Shown: positions 47,062 through 57,740 of the stretch, one piece after another | Layout: each line of letters opens with the position of its first letter | Position numbering within the stretch: position 1 is the first letter of the stretch | Assembly (NCBI GenBank): GCA_034770075.1 | Contig: CM068384.1 | Span: forward strand, 94,018,720-94,082,719 | Length of the DNA stretch: 64,000 nucleotides | Source of the DNA: Aralia elata | Lineage: Eukaryota; Streptophyta; Magnoliopsida; Apiales; Araliaceae | Direction of reading: 5' to 3' | The notes under the pieces: generated by a model | The model's database searches: none | Seen by the model: only the letters and a program-made list of their open reading frames with translations | Told to the model about the DNA's origin: nothing | Program-made: the position numbers and the translations under genes

Positions 47062-47555
47062 AAACCCGAGTTTTCTTTTGAGCTTTCAGTTCCTTAAATT
47101 ATTGGTGATTGAGTTCCGAGTAGATTGTCCTTTCACTTGAAATCTAGTTCATTGGATTGCTCAAACACTGTTATTGTTGTTGTTATACTTGTGAGCAATT
47201 GTTTGCTCACCCTTGCATAAACATTGCAGCTAAGTGTGAGAAGCCCGACGAGCCATCTTCGAGCAAGGGCAAAGGCAAGATGAACAAGTAATGAAACAAA
47301 AATTATTATTGATTGCATGAGATTATGTAATAGGACTTTATTATTATTTTATTTCGCAAATGATGTAACAGTTAAGGTTAGTTGACCTAGGACATTATTG
47401 AGACTTTATTGATGTAACCCTTTAATGGGAAAGATGGTTTATAAAGATTATTAAATTTTATTATTATCCTTTAACATGGATAACTAGATGTGAATGTATT
47501 GGATAGTGAGCACCATTTCTGTGGGATTTGAGTACCCGGATTTGGGGTCGTCACA
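47062..47555 (+). mobile_element. Tekay-type 5' LTR, last piece
   Basis: This is the LTR end, GAGTACCCGGATTTGGGG...GTCACA at 47555, directly followed by the primer site. It matches 2790-3171, the end of the first plus-strand LTR. Confidence 0.85.
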
Positions 47556-47558
47556 GGT

Positions 47559-47571
47559 TGGTATCAAAGCT
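47559..47571 (+). other. Primer binding site, tRNA-Met
   Basis: TGGTATCAAAGCT lies 3 bp after the LTR end, identical to the site at 40511-40523 on the other strand. Confidence 0.88.
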
Positions 47572-47799
47572 TTAGGTTATGAACCGTAGGTGAGGAAATC
47601 TTAGGCTATAACCCTATAGGAGATCAAGAACATAGTGGTGATAGAACTCTTATCGAGTTCTAAGGAATGAATCAAGGAAATTCATTAAAGATAAAAACAT
47701 TTAATAAAAGACTTTATATGTTATGTGCTAATAAACCTATGTGCTCTCGAGTAGTATACTACCAACTGGTAATCAAAACTTAAAATTTTTGTTGGCAGG

Positions 47800-48540
47800 A
47801 TGGAAGATGTAGGAGAACCCAGCCAGGCTAGGGACGAGGAGCCCCGAGTGCCTAGGGAGGAGGAACCCCGAGACATCCATACTGTCTCGGAGCGGCTAGT
47901 GCCGAGGGAGTCATCATCCCCATTGATTACTGTTGAAGGCCAAGAGTATGAGCCTGAGTCGGATCCTGAGGAGGAACCTGAGGAGTTAGAGATTGAGGAT
48001 GAGGAGGATGAGATTCCTGAGGAGTTACCACTTGCTTCAAATGAAGCTGAGATGTTTGATGAGTTGTATGACTGCAACATAGAGTTGTAGGACAGGGTTG
48101 AGGAGTTAAAAGGATTAGCTGCTGAGAGCCAAGCTATGTTAGTTCACAAAGATGCCACTATTCAGGATCTTACTGCTCGAGTTGCGAAACTTGATCAGAA
48201 ATTAGCTCAATTAGAATATCAAAGAGCAGAAATAATGGTTGAGAATGAGGATATGAAAGATGAATTGAGGGAGGAGTCAGCTAAACGGGCGAGAGCCGAG
48301 GACGCATGGTTGAAGGCTGCTGATCGTGTAGATCGTGTTGAGGATGAGGTTCGGTCAAAGAAGGCCAAAATTGATGAGATAGATTATGCTGTCCACACAG
48401 CAATAGATAGAGTTCAGGATCGAGTTTTCCACTATCCAGTGTAGTTTGAGGATTTACCATGGTACATGATGGATCGCAGGACAATGATTCGTATCATGGA
48501 GGAAGAGCGCAAAGAAGTTATGCGACGTGGGATGTCCTAG
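47800..48540 (+). pseudogene. Extra coiled-coil ORF between primer site and gag
   Basis: A single frame of 247 codons is interrupted by TAG at 48088-48090 and 48442-48444. The N-terminal 90 residues are strongly acidic (EPESDPEEEPEELEIEDEED). The middle is a coiled coil (DATIQDLTARVAKLDQKLAQL), followed by RAEDAWLKAADRVDRVEDE, KKAKIDEIDYAVHTA and a basic end (MEEERKEVMRRGM). It lies 229 bp after the primer site and 309 bp before gag, on the same strand. The ORF at 53934-54521 in the antiparallel Tekay copy has the same position, acidic start, coiled coil and DAW--AA--VD----E---K---ID pattern. It is not gag, protease or a known pol domain. Function is unknown; an RNA or assembly partner is only a guess. 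Confidence 0.72.
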
Positions 48541-48848
48541 TGGGTTGAAATAAACGCAATAACATATTATGATAGCTAGCCTCGAGTTATAATAAAATGT
48601 AAATCCCAATTGTTGATATAATAATGGAGGATGATATTGATGTGGTTTTGAATTCCATTAAGATGGGGTAAATGATGTAAATAACAGTAATGCTATCTTT
48701 GTTATGTTTGAAGGAAATGAATGAATAGAACACAAAAGTTTGTCAAATGTGTTATGTGCTATATGTGATGTTTAAAAATGTTTAAGTTGAGTTTTAAACG
48801 TTTAAGTAAATGAATAGTAATCTAATGACGAATATTTTGCTCAGAAAG
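48541..48848 (+). other. Spacer between extra ORF and gag
   Basis: AT-rich, no ORF. A counterpart of about 490 bp lies at 53443-53933 in the antiparallel copy. Confidence 0.5.
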
Positions 48849-49228
48849 ATGCCGCCAAGAAGAAGACAACAACTTCAACAAACCCCCGAGGGATCTACGA
48901 ACAACAATGACGAAGCCAATGTTAATCTGATGCAGCAGTTGGTGAATTTGTTGACAGGAGCATTTGCGAATCAACCTTAAGCTCAAGCCACGACTTTTAA
49001 AGACTTCAAAGCTATAGGACCCCCGGAATATTTAGGGTCTATGAATCCAGTTGAAGCCCAAACCTGGATCATGGAGATGGAAAAGGTTTTTGATGTCGCC
49101 AGAGTTAACGAGGACCAGAAGACTGCCTCCGCGAGTTTCATGTTAAAGTCAGAAGCTAGCTACTGGTGGCAAGCTAACAAAACCCGAGGTGGTCAAGGGA
49201 TAATTCCTTGGGAGAGATTTAAGGAGAT
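48849..49228 (+). pseudogene. gag N-terminal part of plus-strand Tekay element
   Basis: The ATG at 48849 gives MPPRRRQQLQQTPEG. A TAA at 48978-48980 sits where relatives carry a sense codon, followed by TFKDFKAIGPPEYLG, EAQTWIMEMEKVFDVARV and SYWWQANKTRGGQGIIPWERF, the capsid N-terminal part of Tekay Gag. The frame ends at the fusion point near 49230. The relative at 53174-53442 shows the same FKDFKAVGPPEFKG block. Confidence 0.82.
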
Positions 49229-51612
49229 ATTTCAAATGGTCCAATAAATCTAGGACTTAACTTTCCTTTCTTTCCAAATCTTATCTTCCCTTTCCAGGGA
49301 GATACCTTCAAAAATACATAGCTTCCTACTTCGAAGTCTCTTTTCTTGCGATGTAAATCTGCATATTTCCTCTGTCTGTCTTGAGCTGCTACCAGTCGGG
49401 CTCTTATCACTTTGATGATCTCCACGGTCTGCTGCACCAATTCTGGCCCCAACAATCTTCGCTCACCTACTTCATCCCAGCATAAGGGCGTTCTACATTT
49501 TCTCCCATACAGTGCTTCGTACGGTGGCATTCCAATGCTTGCGTGATAACTGTTATTATTTGCGAACTCAACTAGTGGAAGATGATCCTCCCAGCTTCCC
49601 TTGAAGTCCATTACACATGCTCTGAGCATGTCTTCTAATGTCTGAATCGTTCTCTCGCTTTGACCATCGGTTTTTGGATGGTATGCCGTACTCAACCTTA
49701 GTTGTGTCCCCATTCTTTCTTGAAGACTTTTCCAAAAGTTTGACGTGAAGCGCGGATCTCTATCAGATACAATTGATATCGGCACTCCATGTCTTGAAAC
49801 AATTTCTTTGATATATAATTTGGCTAACTGATCCAAATTATACCTAATCTTGATCGGTAAAAAGTGCGCTGACTTTGTAAGACGATCAACAATTACCCAT
49901 ATCGCATCGTAACCTTTCTACGTTGCTGGAAGTCCCACCACAAAATCCATTGTGATGTGTTCCCATTTCCACTCTAGAATCTCTAATGGCTGCAATAATC
50001 CACTTGGTCGTTGATGTTCTGCTTTGACCCTCTGACAAGTTAGGCATCTGCTGACACATTCGACAACTTCTCTTTTCATGTTCGGCCACCAAAAGTGTTG
50101 GCGTAAGTCTTGGTACATTTTTGTGCTCCCTGGGTGTATCGAATATCTTGTGTTGTGTGCTTCTTGCAAAATTTCTTCCTTTAATTCCGGTACTGAAGGT
50201 ACCCAAACTCGGTTTTCAAATCTCAATAATCCAGTGCCATCGATCTTATATTTTAACTTTTCACGTTCAGCCAACTGCTTCTTAATGACTCCACATTCTT
50301 CATCGTTTTTCTGAGCCTCTTTTACTTTATCTAACAAAGTCGGACTCGCTTCCATTTCACTTACTGTCTCTGAATCCTTCGGATTTTTCACTTCCAGCCC
50401 CAATTTCTCCATTTCTCTTACTAGTTCTTCTTGCTTGGTTAACGCAAACAACTTTTCATTATTTTTCCTACTTAAAGCATCTGCTACTACATTGGCCTTT
50501 CCCGGATGATATAAAATCTCACAATCATAGTCCTTGATTAGTTCTATCCATCTCCTCTGTCTCATGTTTAACTCCTTTTGTGTAAAGATATATTTCAGAC
50601 TTTTGTGGTCTGTATATATCTCACACTTTTCTCCATAAAGATAATGTCTCCATATTTTAAGAGCAAACACTACCGCTGCCAATTCTAAATCATGGGTAGG
50701 GTATCCCTTCTCATAGTCTTTCAGTTGTCGTGACGCGTACGCGATGACTTTACCATGCTGCATCAGTACGCAACCTAGTCCCTTGTGTGACGCATCACTG
50801 TACACTGTAAAACCCCCTGTATTATCTGGTAAGGATAACACCGGTGCTTCACTTAATCTTTTTTTCAATTCCTGAAAACTTTATTCACACTTTTCTGTCC
50901 ACACATACTTAACCGTCTTCCTGGTCAAATTTGTCAACGGTGATGCAATCTTCGAAAAATCTTGAATAAATCTGCGGTAATATCCTGCCAATCCCAAGAA
51001 ACTTCTGACTTCTGTAGGTATCTTTGGTTGTCCCCAATTCTTTACTGCTTCGACCTTTACTGGATCAACAGAAATTCCCTCATTATCAATGACGTGCCCC
51101 AAAAACTGAACTCTCTTCAACCAAAATTCACATTTCGAAAGCTTGGCGTACAATTTCTCCGTCCTCAATGTCTCTAACACTATCCTTAAATGTTCGGCAT
51201 GCTCTTCTTTAGTCTTTGAATACTGTCATCAATGAACACAACCACAAATTTATCTAGGTACGGTTTAAATACTCTGTTCATCAAGTCCATAAATGCAGCT
51301 GGCGCATTCGTCAGTCCAAAAGACATCACTAGAAACTCATAATGGCCGTAACGAGTCCTAAATGCTGTCTTTGGTATATCCTCCGGTCTCACCTTCAACT
51401 GATGATAACCCGTTCTCAAATCGATCTTTGAAAGATATCTTGCCCCTTTAAGTTGATCAAAAAGATCGTCTATTCTCGGTAAAGGATATTTGTTCTTGAT
51501 CGTGACCTTATTCAATTCTCTATAATCCACACATAACCTCAGCGATCTATCCTTCTTCTTTACAAACAACACCGGTGCTCCCCACGGAGATACACTAGGT
51601 TGAATGTACTTC
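49229..51612 (-). pseudogene. RT end, RNase H and integrase, Tekay type
   Basis: RT begins at YIQPSVSPWGAPVLFVKKKD (shared frame with gag-protease up to about 51225). It has LSKIDLRTGYHQLK and the catalytic FIDD, after which a deletion of about 7 bp shifts the frame. Then LETLRTEKLYAKLSKCEFW, FLGLAGYYRRFIQDFSKIA, a TAA near 50881, RNase H (YSDASHKGLGCVLMQ, TDHKSLKYIFTQKELNMRQ), integrase (CLTCQRVKAEHQ, WEHITMDFVVGLP), TAG at 49918-49920, then YHPKTDGQSERTIQTLEDML and KLSPRFIGPFEIS, where the element breaks off. Four separate defects mean no active polymerase or integrase. Confidence 0.87.
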
Positions 51613-53442
51613 TTGTCCAACAATTCCTGCAACTGGACCATTAATTCTTTCATTTCTACCGAAGCCATTCTGTATGGTGCTTTCAATATTGGTGTTGTTC
51701 CCGGTACTAAATCAATCACAAATTCTATCTCTCGGTCTGGTGGAAGTCCTGGTAGTTCATCTGGAAAGACATCCCCAAACTCATTGACTACAGGTATCTG
51801 CCCTATTTCAGGATTCACGATTCGTGTATCCACTACATGAGCCAAATAACCTTCACATCCTTTCCGTAACATCTTCTTGGCCTGCATCATCGTCAGACAA
51901 TTTGTTTGTCTCGACGACTTGCTACCATAAAATACAACCTTAGACTTATTTGGTGTCTTCAGGTGTATGCTCTTTTTTTGACAGTCAATTACTGCCTCAT
52001 GGTTAAACAACCAATCTATTCCTAGGATCACATCAAATTCTCCTAAGCGTATCGGAATCAAATTCACGCTTAACTTATGTCCCCTTATTTCCACATCACA
52101 ATTTTTATGGATATACTCAACAGGGATCACTTCTTTGTTTGCAACTTCTATATGCATTGGGTTTTCTAACTGTTCGCAAGGTAAGTTTAATCTTCTAGCA
52201 AATTCATCAGATACAAAAGAACAGGTAGCTCCCGAATCAAATAACACATATGCATTTATATTATTGATCGGAATTATACCTGATACCACTTCCTTTGATG
52301 CCACTGCATCTTGTACAGTCATGTTGAAAGTTCTGGCTGTCGGCTTGCTTAGCTGTACTGGCCCTCCAATGGATGGTTTGGAGTTACTGCTCTTGTTGCC
52401 GCTTCCTCCCTCAGTATTCTTCTTTAACGGACATTCCTTGAATCGATGACCCGTTCCTCCACATGAAAAACAACTATTTTTCCTTGGCTTAGGACAATTT
52501 GGTGAAATATGTCCTTCCTGGCCACAATTGTAACAGACATTCTTCCCTTTCATGCATTCTCCCGAGTGATTCTTTCCACACTTTCCACATGCTTGCTTCT
52601 TCTGTTGAACACTCCCTTGCTGATTTTCTAGGTTACTACCACCACTGCTCCATTTGCGCTTCTTATTGTTGTTGCCACCACTGTTGGTACTCTGATTCCC
52701 ACCTTCAGTCCTCTTTTTGTTCTTCTCTCGATTGTACTTGGATACTGCCTCACTACCACCTTCTGCAATGATAGCTTTTTCCAATAAAGTCGCAAAGGAA
52801 TCGATTTGTAACACCGCCACTTTGCTGAAAATCCATGGTTTCAACCCGTTCTCAAATCTTCGCGCCTTCCTTTCTTCAGTATCTACCTGATGTGGTGCAA
52901 ATCTTGATAATTCATTAAATTTGGTTGCGTACTCGGAGACTGACATATTTTCTTGTTTTAACTCCAAAAACTTAACTTCCATTCTTCCCTGCATACTCCT
53001 TGGAAAGTAGTTTTCGAGAAACAATTCTTTAAATCGTTCCCAGCTTATCACACCTTCTTCGGCTCTACTCTGATTTGCTTCCCACCAGAAATTAGCTTCA
53101 CCCTTCATCAAATAGGTAGCAAAAGTTATCTTTTGCTCGTTTGCAACTCTAGCAATAACAAAAGCCTTCTGCATCTCCTTTATCCACGTTTGTGCTTGTC
53201 CCCTTAAACTCTGGCGGGCCTACTGCCTTAAAGTCCTTGAAGTTGGCCAAGTGGCCCTCAGGAGGGTTTGGGTTTAATGGTGGTGCGGCGTTTCTACCTT
53301 GTGGTGCTTGGGTTAACAGATCAACGAACTATTGCATCGGATTTTCTGGACCCGCAGAATTATTTACAGATTCCTCTTGGGTTGACGGTGAGGTTCTTGG
53401 TATTCCTCTTCCCCTTCCTCTTCCTCTCCATACTGGCGGCAT
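51613..53442 (-). pseudogene. gag-protease of minus Tekay element
   Basis: The ATG at 53442 gives MPPVWRGRGRGRGIPR; TAG at 53329-53331, then a small deletion with frameshift near 53195. From 53174 a long clean frame encodes capsid (VKFLELKQENMSVSEYATKF), zinc-binding clusters (CGKCGKNHSGEC, CYNCGQEGHISPNCP, CFSCGGTGHRFKECP) and aspartic protease with FDSGATCSFVS near 52220. The frame continues without a stop into RT. Three adjacent cysteine clusters are more than the single knuckle of the CRM-like Gag. The relative at 32292-43800 lacks exactly this knuckle-protease block. Confidence 0.87.
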
Positions 53443-53933
53443 TTTCTGATTCAATAAAAATTTATATCATTTATGCATCATTTGCACTTTTATGCCACAA
53501 TTTAATAGTGGTTTTATAAAAATTTAATCATATGTGTAAATCTTAATCATTATATTAGCCCAGACTTATGACTTTATAAGATGGCTTGTTATTATAATCA
53601 ATATGGTCTGCTGAATTGCTAAATTAACTTGCTGAATTTAACATATTACTCATATACAATTTACTATATTTAATACATTTATCAAAATATCGCATTTATA
53701 TTCATATACCAACTTCTTTACATAACTGGCATATTGCTATAAATGCCATCTATCCCTATTTAACAACAAAATGTGGGATTAGTCAAAAACTAAAACTCCC
53801 CTAATCTCATAAGTGGGGATACAGTATATTTACATACTACCTCACACCATCTGAGGTTCACTTAATACATCATATAACCCTAATAGTCAAAAGGGGTACT
53901 ACTGCATCTATATACATATAGGACCACCAAGTA
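53443..53933 (-). other. Spacer between extra ORF and gag
   Basis: AT-rich, non-coding, homologous in place to 48541-48848. Confidence 0.5.
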
Positions 53934-54521
53934 TCACTGCACATCAGGAGGTGGTGCATCTGTATGCTCCTGCTCCGGTGGAAGAAATCTGTCTATAAGT
54001 CGACGTCGAACTGATCGGCTCAACTCACCTACCTCCATGGAACCCCTCCTCAATCCTGACCTCTGGCTCATATAGGCGGTATCTAAAGCTTGCCCCAATG
54101 AGTCAATCCTAACCTCCTTAGGCTGCAGCTCCTCCCCGAGCTGATCCACCAGCTTGGCTGCCCTTTCCCATGCGTCCGAGATTCTAATCTTTTCAGCTAT
54201 CTCTACATCGAACTCCAACTTCATCAACTGATTCTCTAATATCCTCTGACTCAGCTGAAACTCTAGCAACTCCACTTTGGCTTTCTGCTCTGCCAACTCT
54301 GCCAATGCCTGACTGGCAGCATCCTTGTATTGCTGCTCTGTATGCTGATGTGTGTGGTTCTGCTCCTCTAAGTGAGCCACCCTTTCTTCTAACTCATAGT
54401 TCCTATACATCAAGTCTGCTATCATGATATCTGGTGAGGTATCTGTCATCACCTCATGCTCCTCAACATGATCCCTCAGCTCCTGCTCCACAGTATGACT
54501 ATCCTGCTTTTCTTCAGACAT
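53934..54521 (-). CDS. Extra coiled-coil ORF between primer site and gag (intact)
   Basis: An uninterrupted frame of 195 codons from MSEEKQDSHTVEQELRDHVE (ATG at 54521; the frame is open back to 54566 but that part is hydrophobic leader sequence). The N-terminal 40 residues are acidic. Then coiled coil (YELEERVAHLEEQNH, AKVELLEFQLSQRI), ISDAWERAAKLVDQLGEE, PKEVRIDSLGQALDTAY, and a basic stretch (SGLRRGS, SVRRRLIDRF) with a short proline-rich end. It is the only undamaged ORF in the element, although gag and pol carry many defects. It lies 187 bp from the primer site. Homology to 47800-48540 rests on position, composition and the DAW--AA--VD pattern. Function is unknown; no enzyme motif seen. 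Confidence 0.7.
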   Translation of the reverse strand: MSEEKQDSHTVEQELRDHVEEHEVMTDTSPDIMIADLMYRNYELEERVAHLEEQNHTHQHTEQQYKDAASQALAELAEQKAKVELLEFQLSQRILENQLMKLEFDVEIAEKIRISDAWERAAKLVDQLGEELQPKEVRIDSLGQALDTAYMSQRSGLRRGSMEVGELSRSVRRRLIDRFLPPEQEHTDAPPPDVQ

Positions 54522-54707
54522 TCTATAAGCAAACAAGGACAACATCAGTATCACAATAAAATACATTCATTAACAAAATGAAATGATATTTTATCATGTA
54601 CAATCTATACTAGATGAATTTCCATAATTCATCACTTAACATGCACAATATGAGTTTCCTACTAAGGTTATAACCTAGGTTTTGCATTCCTAATGTATAT
54701 AACCTAC

Positions 54708-54720
54708 AGCTCTGATACCA
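54708..54720 (-). other. Primer binding site, tRNA-Met (exact)
   Basis: The minus strand reads TGGTATCAGAGCT, 3 bp from the LTR, with no mismatch to the tRNA-iMet complement. Confidence 0.9.
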
Positions 54721-54723
54721 ACC

Positions 54724-57700
54724 TGTGACGCCCCCAAATCCGGGTTCTCTAACCTCGAATTCGGTGCTCACGATTTAACACCATCATACACATTCTATAA
54801 TCTATTGCGGAATAATAATATACATTGTTTGTTAAATAAAGTCTATAACACAGTCCGAAGGTCTCATTAACCTTAACATAATACATACCTTTAATATTGC
54901 AAAAGGTTTACATAAATAACTACATCAAACTTAAGACTAATTAAGAGTTTATAATAAACTACTCTGGTACTTTTTCTTTTCCTTTATCTTTCTTCGTCGA
55001 ACCTTCGGGTTTAGCTGAAATAAATGTCATGATATAGCAAGGGTAAGCAACTAATTTGCTTAGCAAGTTTAAATACAAAGGAGATATATCATGATTAGAA
55101 GGAATTTATCATTCAATATTCAACAATGAAATTCAGTTGAAAGAACATCTAACAAGGTTCAATAATTGGATAATGGATACTGAGTGGTTATAAATAACCA
55201 TGAACATATGTGAAGGTTGTCAGTATTTAAATTGGTCCTTTTAATAAGTTTTGGTAATCAAGGGGATCAACCTTTCATACCCGGTGATTATGCATAAACA
55301 CTTAATAATCAAGCAATAATTGTTTTCTAATTAATACTTTAATAAAAATGTTCTTTATCTCAGTCAAAGAATCCATACCAATCAACTGGTAGGATTGACT
55401 TTTAAAATGATTTGAGTTTATCAATTTAACCTGTTCGATCTAGCTGATACAATTAGCATTGATCCAGTTCATATTAGTTTATTGATGGAAGAACTTTAAA
55501 CAATTCACAGTCCAAAAATAATAGAACAGGAATTTAATTGCACGAAGTGCGAATGTCAATAAATATTATAGATGCGAATAATCATCAATAATTATTCACT
55601 AATATGCTTTGAATAATAATATCTTGAGTTGAGTTAGAAAAACTTGCACAGAATAAATATCTGAGTAAGTTTAGGAAACTTGCCTACTACGCGATTTACC
55701 GGATTGCCAATATATCGCCCTTCAATTGACATATATATAACATTAGGGTCATCATATCAAATTAGTCACATTACGACTCTATTATTGGATTACGTTACAA
55801 TATTAATCATTTTAGTTCATTTGCGTTTTATAAATTTAGACAACGTGTCCAAACTTTTAGTCTTTGTGTTACAGGTCTAATCCAGACAGTTAAAATCTAT
55901 TTTGGTTATTATTCGGACAGCTAATACCTGTCTGCTTTAGGCCAAGTTTTTCTTCGGTTAATATCCAGACAGTATAACCCGTCTGTTTCGGGTGTCTGTA
56001 TTAGAACAAAACTCACTGCATAAGAATTAGCAACTGGGCTGTTTGACAGTTTTCTCGGGCCTACTTTACGCCTTTATAACTTACTTGTTTCTTATCGAAA
56101 TAAGTCCGTTCTTGAGCCTACAGCTTCCTTATATTACAAACTACAAAACCCATAGCAAATAACCCATTTCCATAAGCTTTAATTACCTGAAAAACTAACT
56201 CTAAAGTCAGTGTACCAACTGATTTCCCAACTTTTAACTAGTTTCACAAAAAATTTCGCCATGACTTTGTTACTTAAGCTTTTTCCATCATTCCAAATGG
56301 GGTGATGTTCATAACTCCTAAGAGTATATCATAACACCCTAGAACCAAAATTTTTAGATTCCACAAAATAAAGCATAGTTTTCATTTAAACAAAATTTTT
56401 TCTAATTTACTAACCTTAAATTTTTTTTTTCTATCATTTGTAACATATAATCATATATATCAACATGATATAAAATATACTTCATGATATAACCTTTTCA
56501 TAAGGTTTCAACCAAAAAAATCATAACATTTCATGGATCTAAAAATAAAGTACTAAACTACATAAAACATTAACAAAACTTGAAATCTTTTTTTTTTTAC
56601 CTTCCTTTAGTGGCTACTCTCCTCTTTCTTCCAAAATAGGAGATGATCTTAGGGTGCATCAAGTCTTGTTCTCTTCTTCTTCTCTCCTTCTTGTTGCCGT
56701 GACCTACTCTCTACCTCACTCTCTCTCTTGAATTTTTTTTTTCTAGCTTTCTTGGAAGTTAGAAAGGAATGGAAGTAGAAATGGCTTAATGGAGTATACT
56801 TACTCTAAGTTAAAGATATATTCTATCTCTATAACTAATCTACTAATATCTCTCTTCCTTCTCTTCCATACTTATCTTTTATTTACCAACTAAGTAATGA
56901 CACATGTGGGTAAGAATTTGGTGACACCTAGCTTATTAGATAAGGATAAACAATTTTAATCATTTCTCCCTTTAATTAACCCACATGGCCGGATTCTTCA
57001 AGGGATTTTGTCCCATTTTTTTTATTTACTTATGAAATGACTAAAAACTCCTTTATCAATTGGGCTAATTGTTGGGTCACTTAATTAAATGATTTGGGCT
57101 AGTCATTTACTAAATTGGGCTACTAGTAATCAACTTCACTCACTACCATTATTGGGCCACTTAGTAACATAAATTATTGGGCTCCTAATATTATGGTTAA
57201 TTAATTTCTAATGGCTAATTTAATCCATTTACTTACTAAGTATTCAAGTCCACAAAATAAATTAATTAAGTAGGCTTGATAATTAAATCAATTGGGCTAT
57301 TGCATATACTATTACATCAATATTTGCAATTTATTTTCATAACCTAATTAAACTTGCTTTAATCAAGTTATAAAATCAACTACTCAAGATGTATAATTTA
57401 AATTTCTAGAGTTAGGGTACTAGTATATAATTTCGTACTAGTATACCTTAATTTCTATAACCCTTAGGTTATTTAGTCTACACTCCAAATATATATAATA
57501 TTAGGTTATAAGTTTTTTTTTCTTATTATTACACTTTACTTAATAAATAAACATATATACATATTTATTATATATACATATATTTATTCACACATGTTTT
57601 CTACATATTTATCATTATTGACAACTATCATGATATAATATAGTCACATATCTTTATTTATATATCACAAGATTTTTAATATTATTAATATTGAATTAAT

Positions 57701-57740
57701 ATATTTATTTACAATGACTTAGAAATTCTTGGTTATTACA
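54724..57740 (-). repeat. 5' LTR of minus Tekay element
   Basis: It runs TGTGACGCCCCCAAATC...TTGGTTATTACA, 3017 bp. In place of GC-rich units it has repeated CCAGACAG / CTGTCTG motifs at 55871-56000. GGGCTA/ATTGGGC phrases recur at 57060-57300. No paired LTR is in the window. Confidence 0.88.
55871..56000. repeat. CAGACAG dyad cluster in LTR
   Basis: Alternating CAGACAG and CTGTCTG (55882, about 55928, 55976-56000) occupy the LTR place where relatives hold GC-rich palindromes. Confidence 0.5.

Larger units (their letters stand above)
47556..49228 (+). mobile_element. Internal region of plus-strand Tekay element, truncated
   Basis: Primer site, extra ORF and the first part of gag follow the 5' LTR. 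The region ends abruptly in gag near 49230, joined to integrase of an antiparallel element through a short identity (ATTTC, 49229-49233). The rest of gag, and all of pol, are gone. Confidence 0.8.
49229..57740 (-). mobile_element. Tekay-type chromovirus (minus), 3' end missing
   Basis: The 5' LTR (54724-57740), primer site, extra ORF, gag and pol are on the minus strand, with pol ending in the integrase C-terminal part at the junction 49229-49233. The chromodomain, polypurine tract and 3' LTR are missing. The right flank at 57741 is a fragment of the same LTR type as 31926-47555. The simplest reading is that this element had inserted into the 3' LTR of the plus-strand Tekay element, and one deletion removed its 3' end together with that element's pol. 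Confidence 0.85.
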
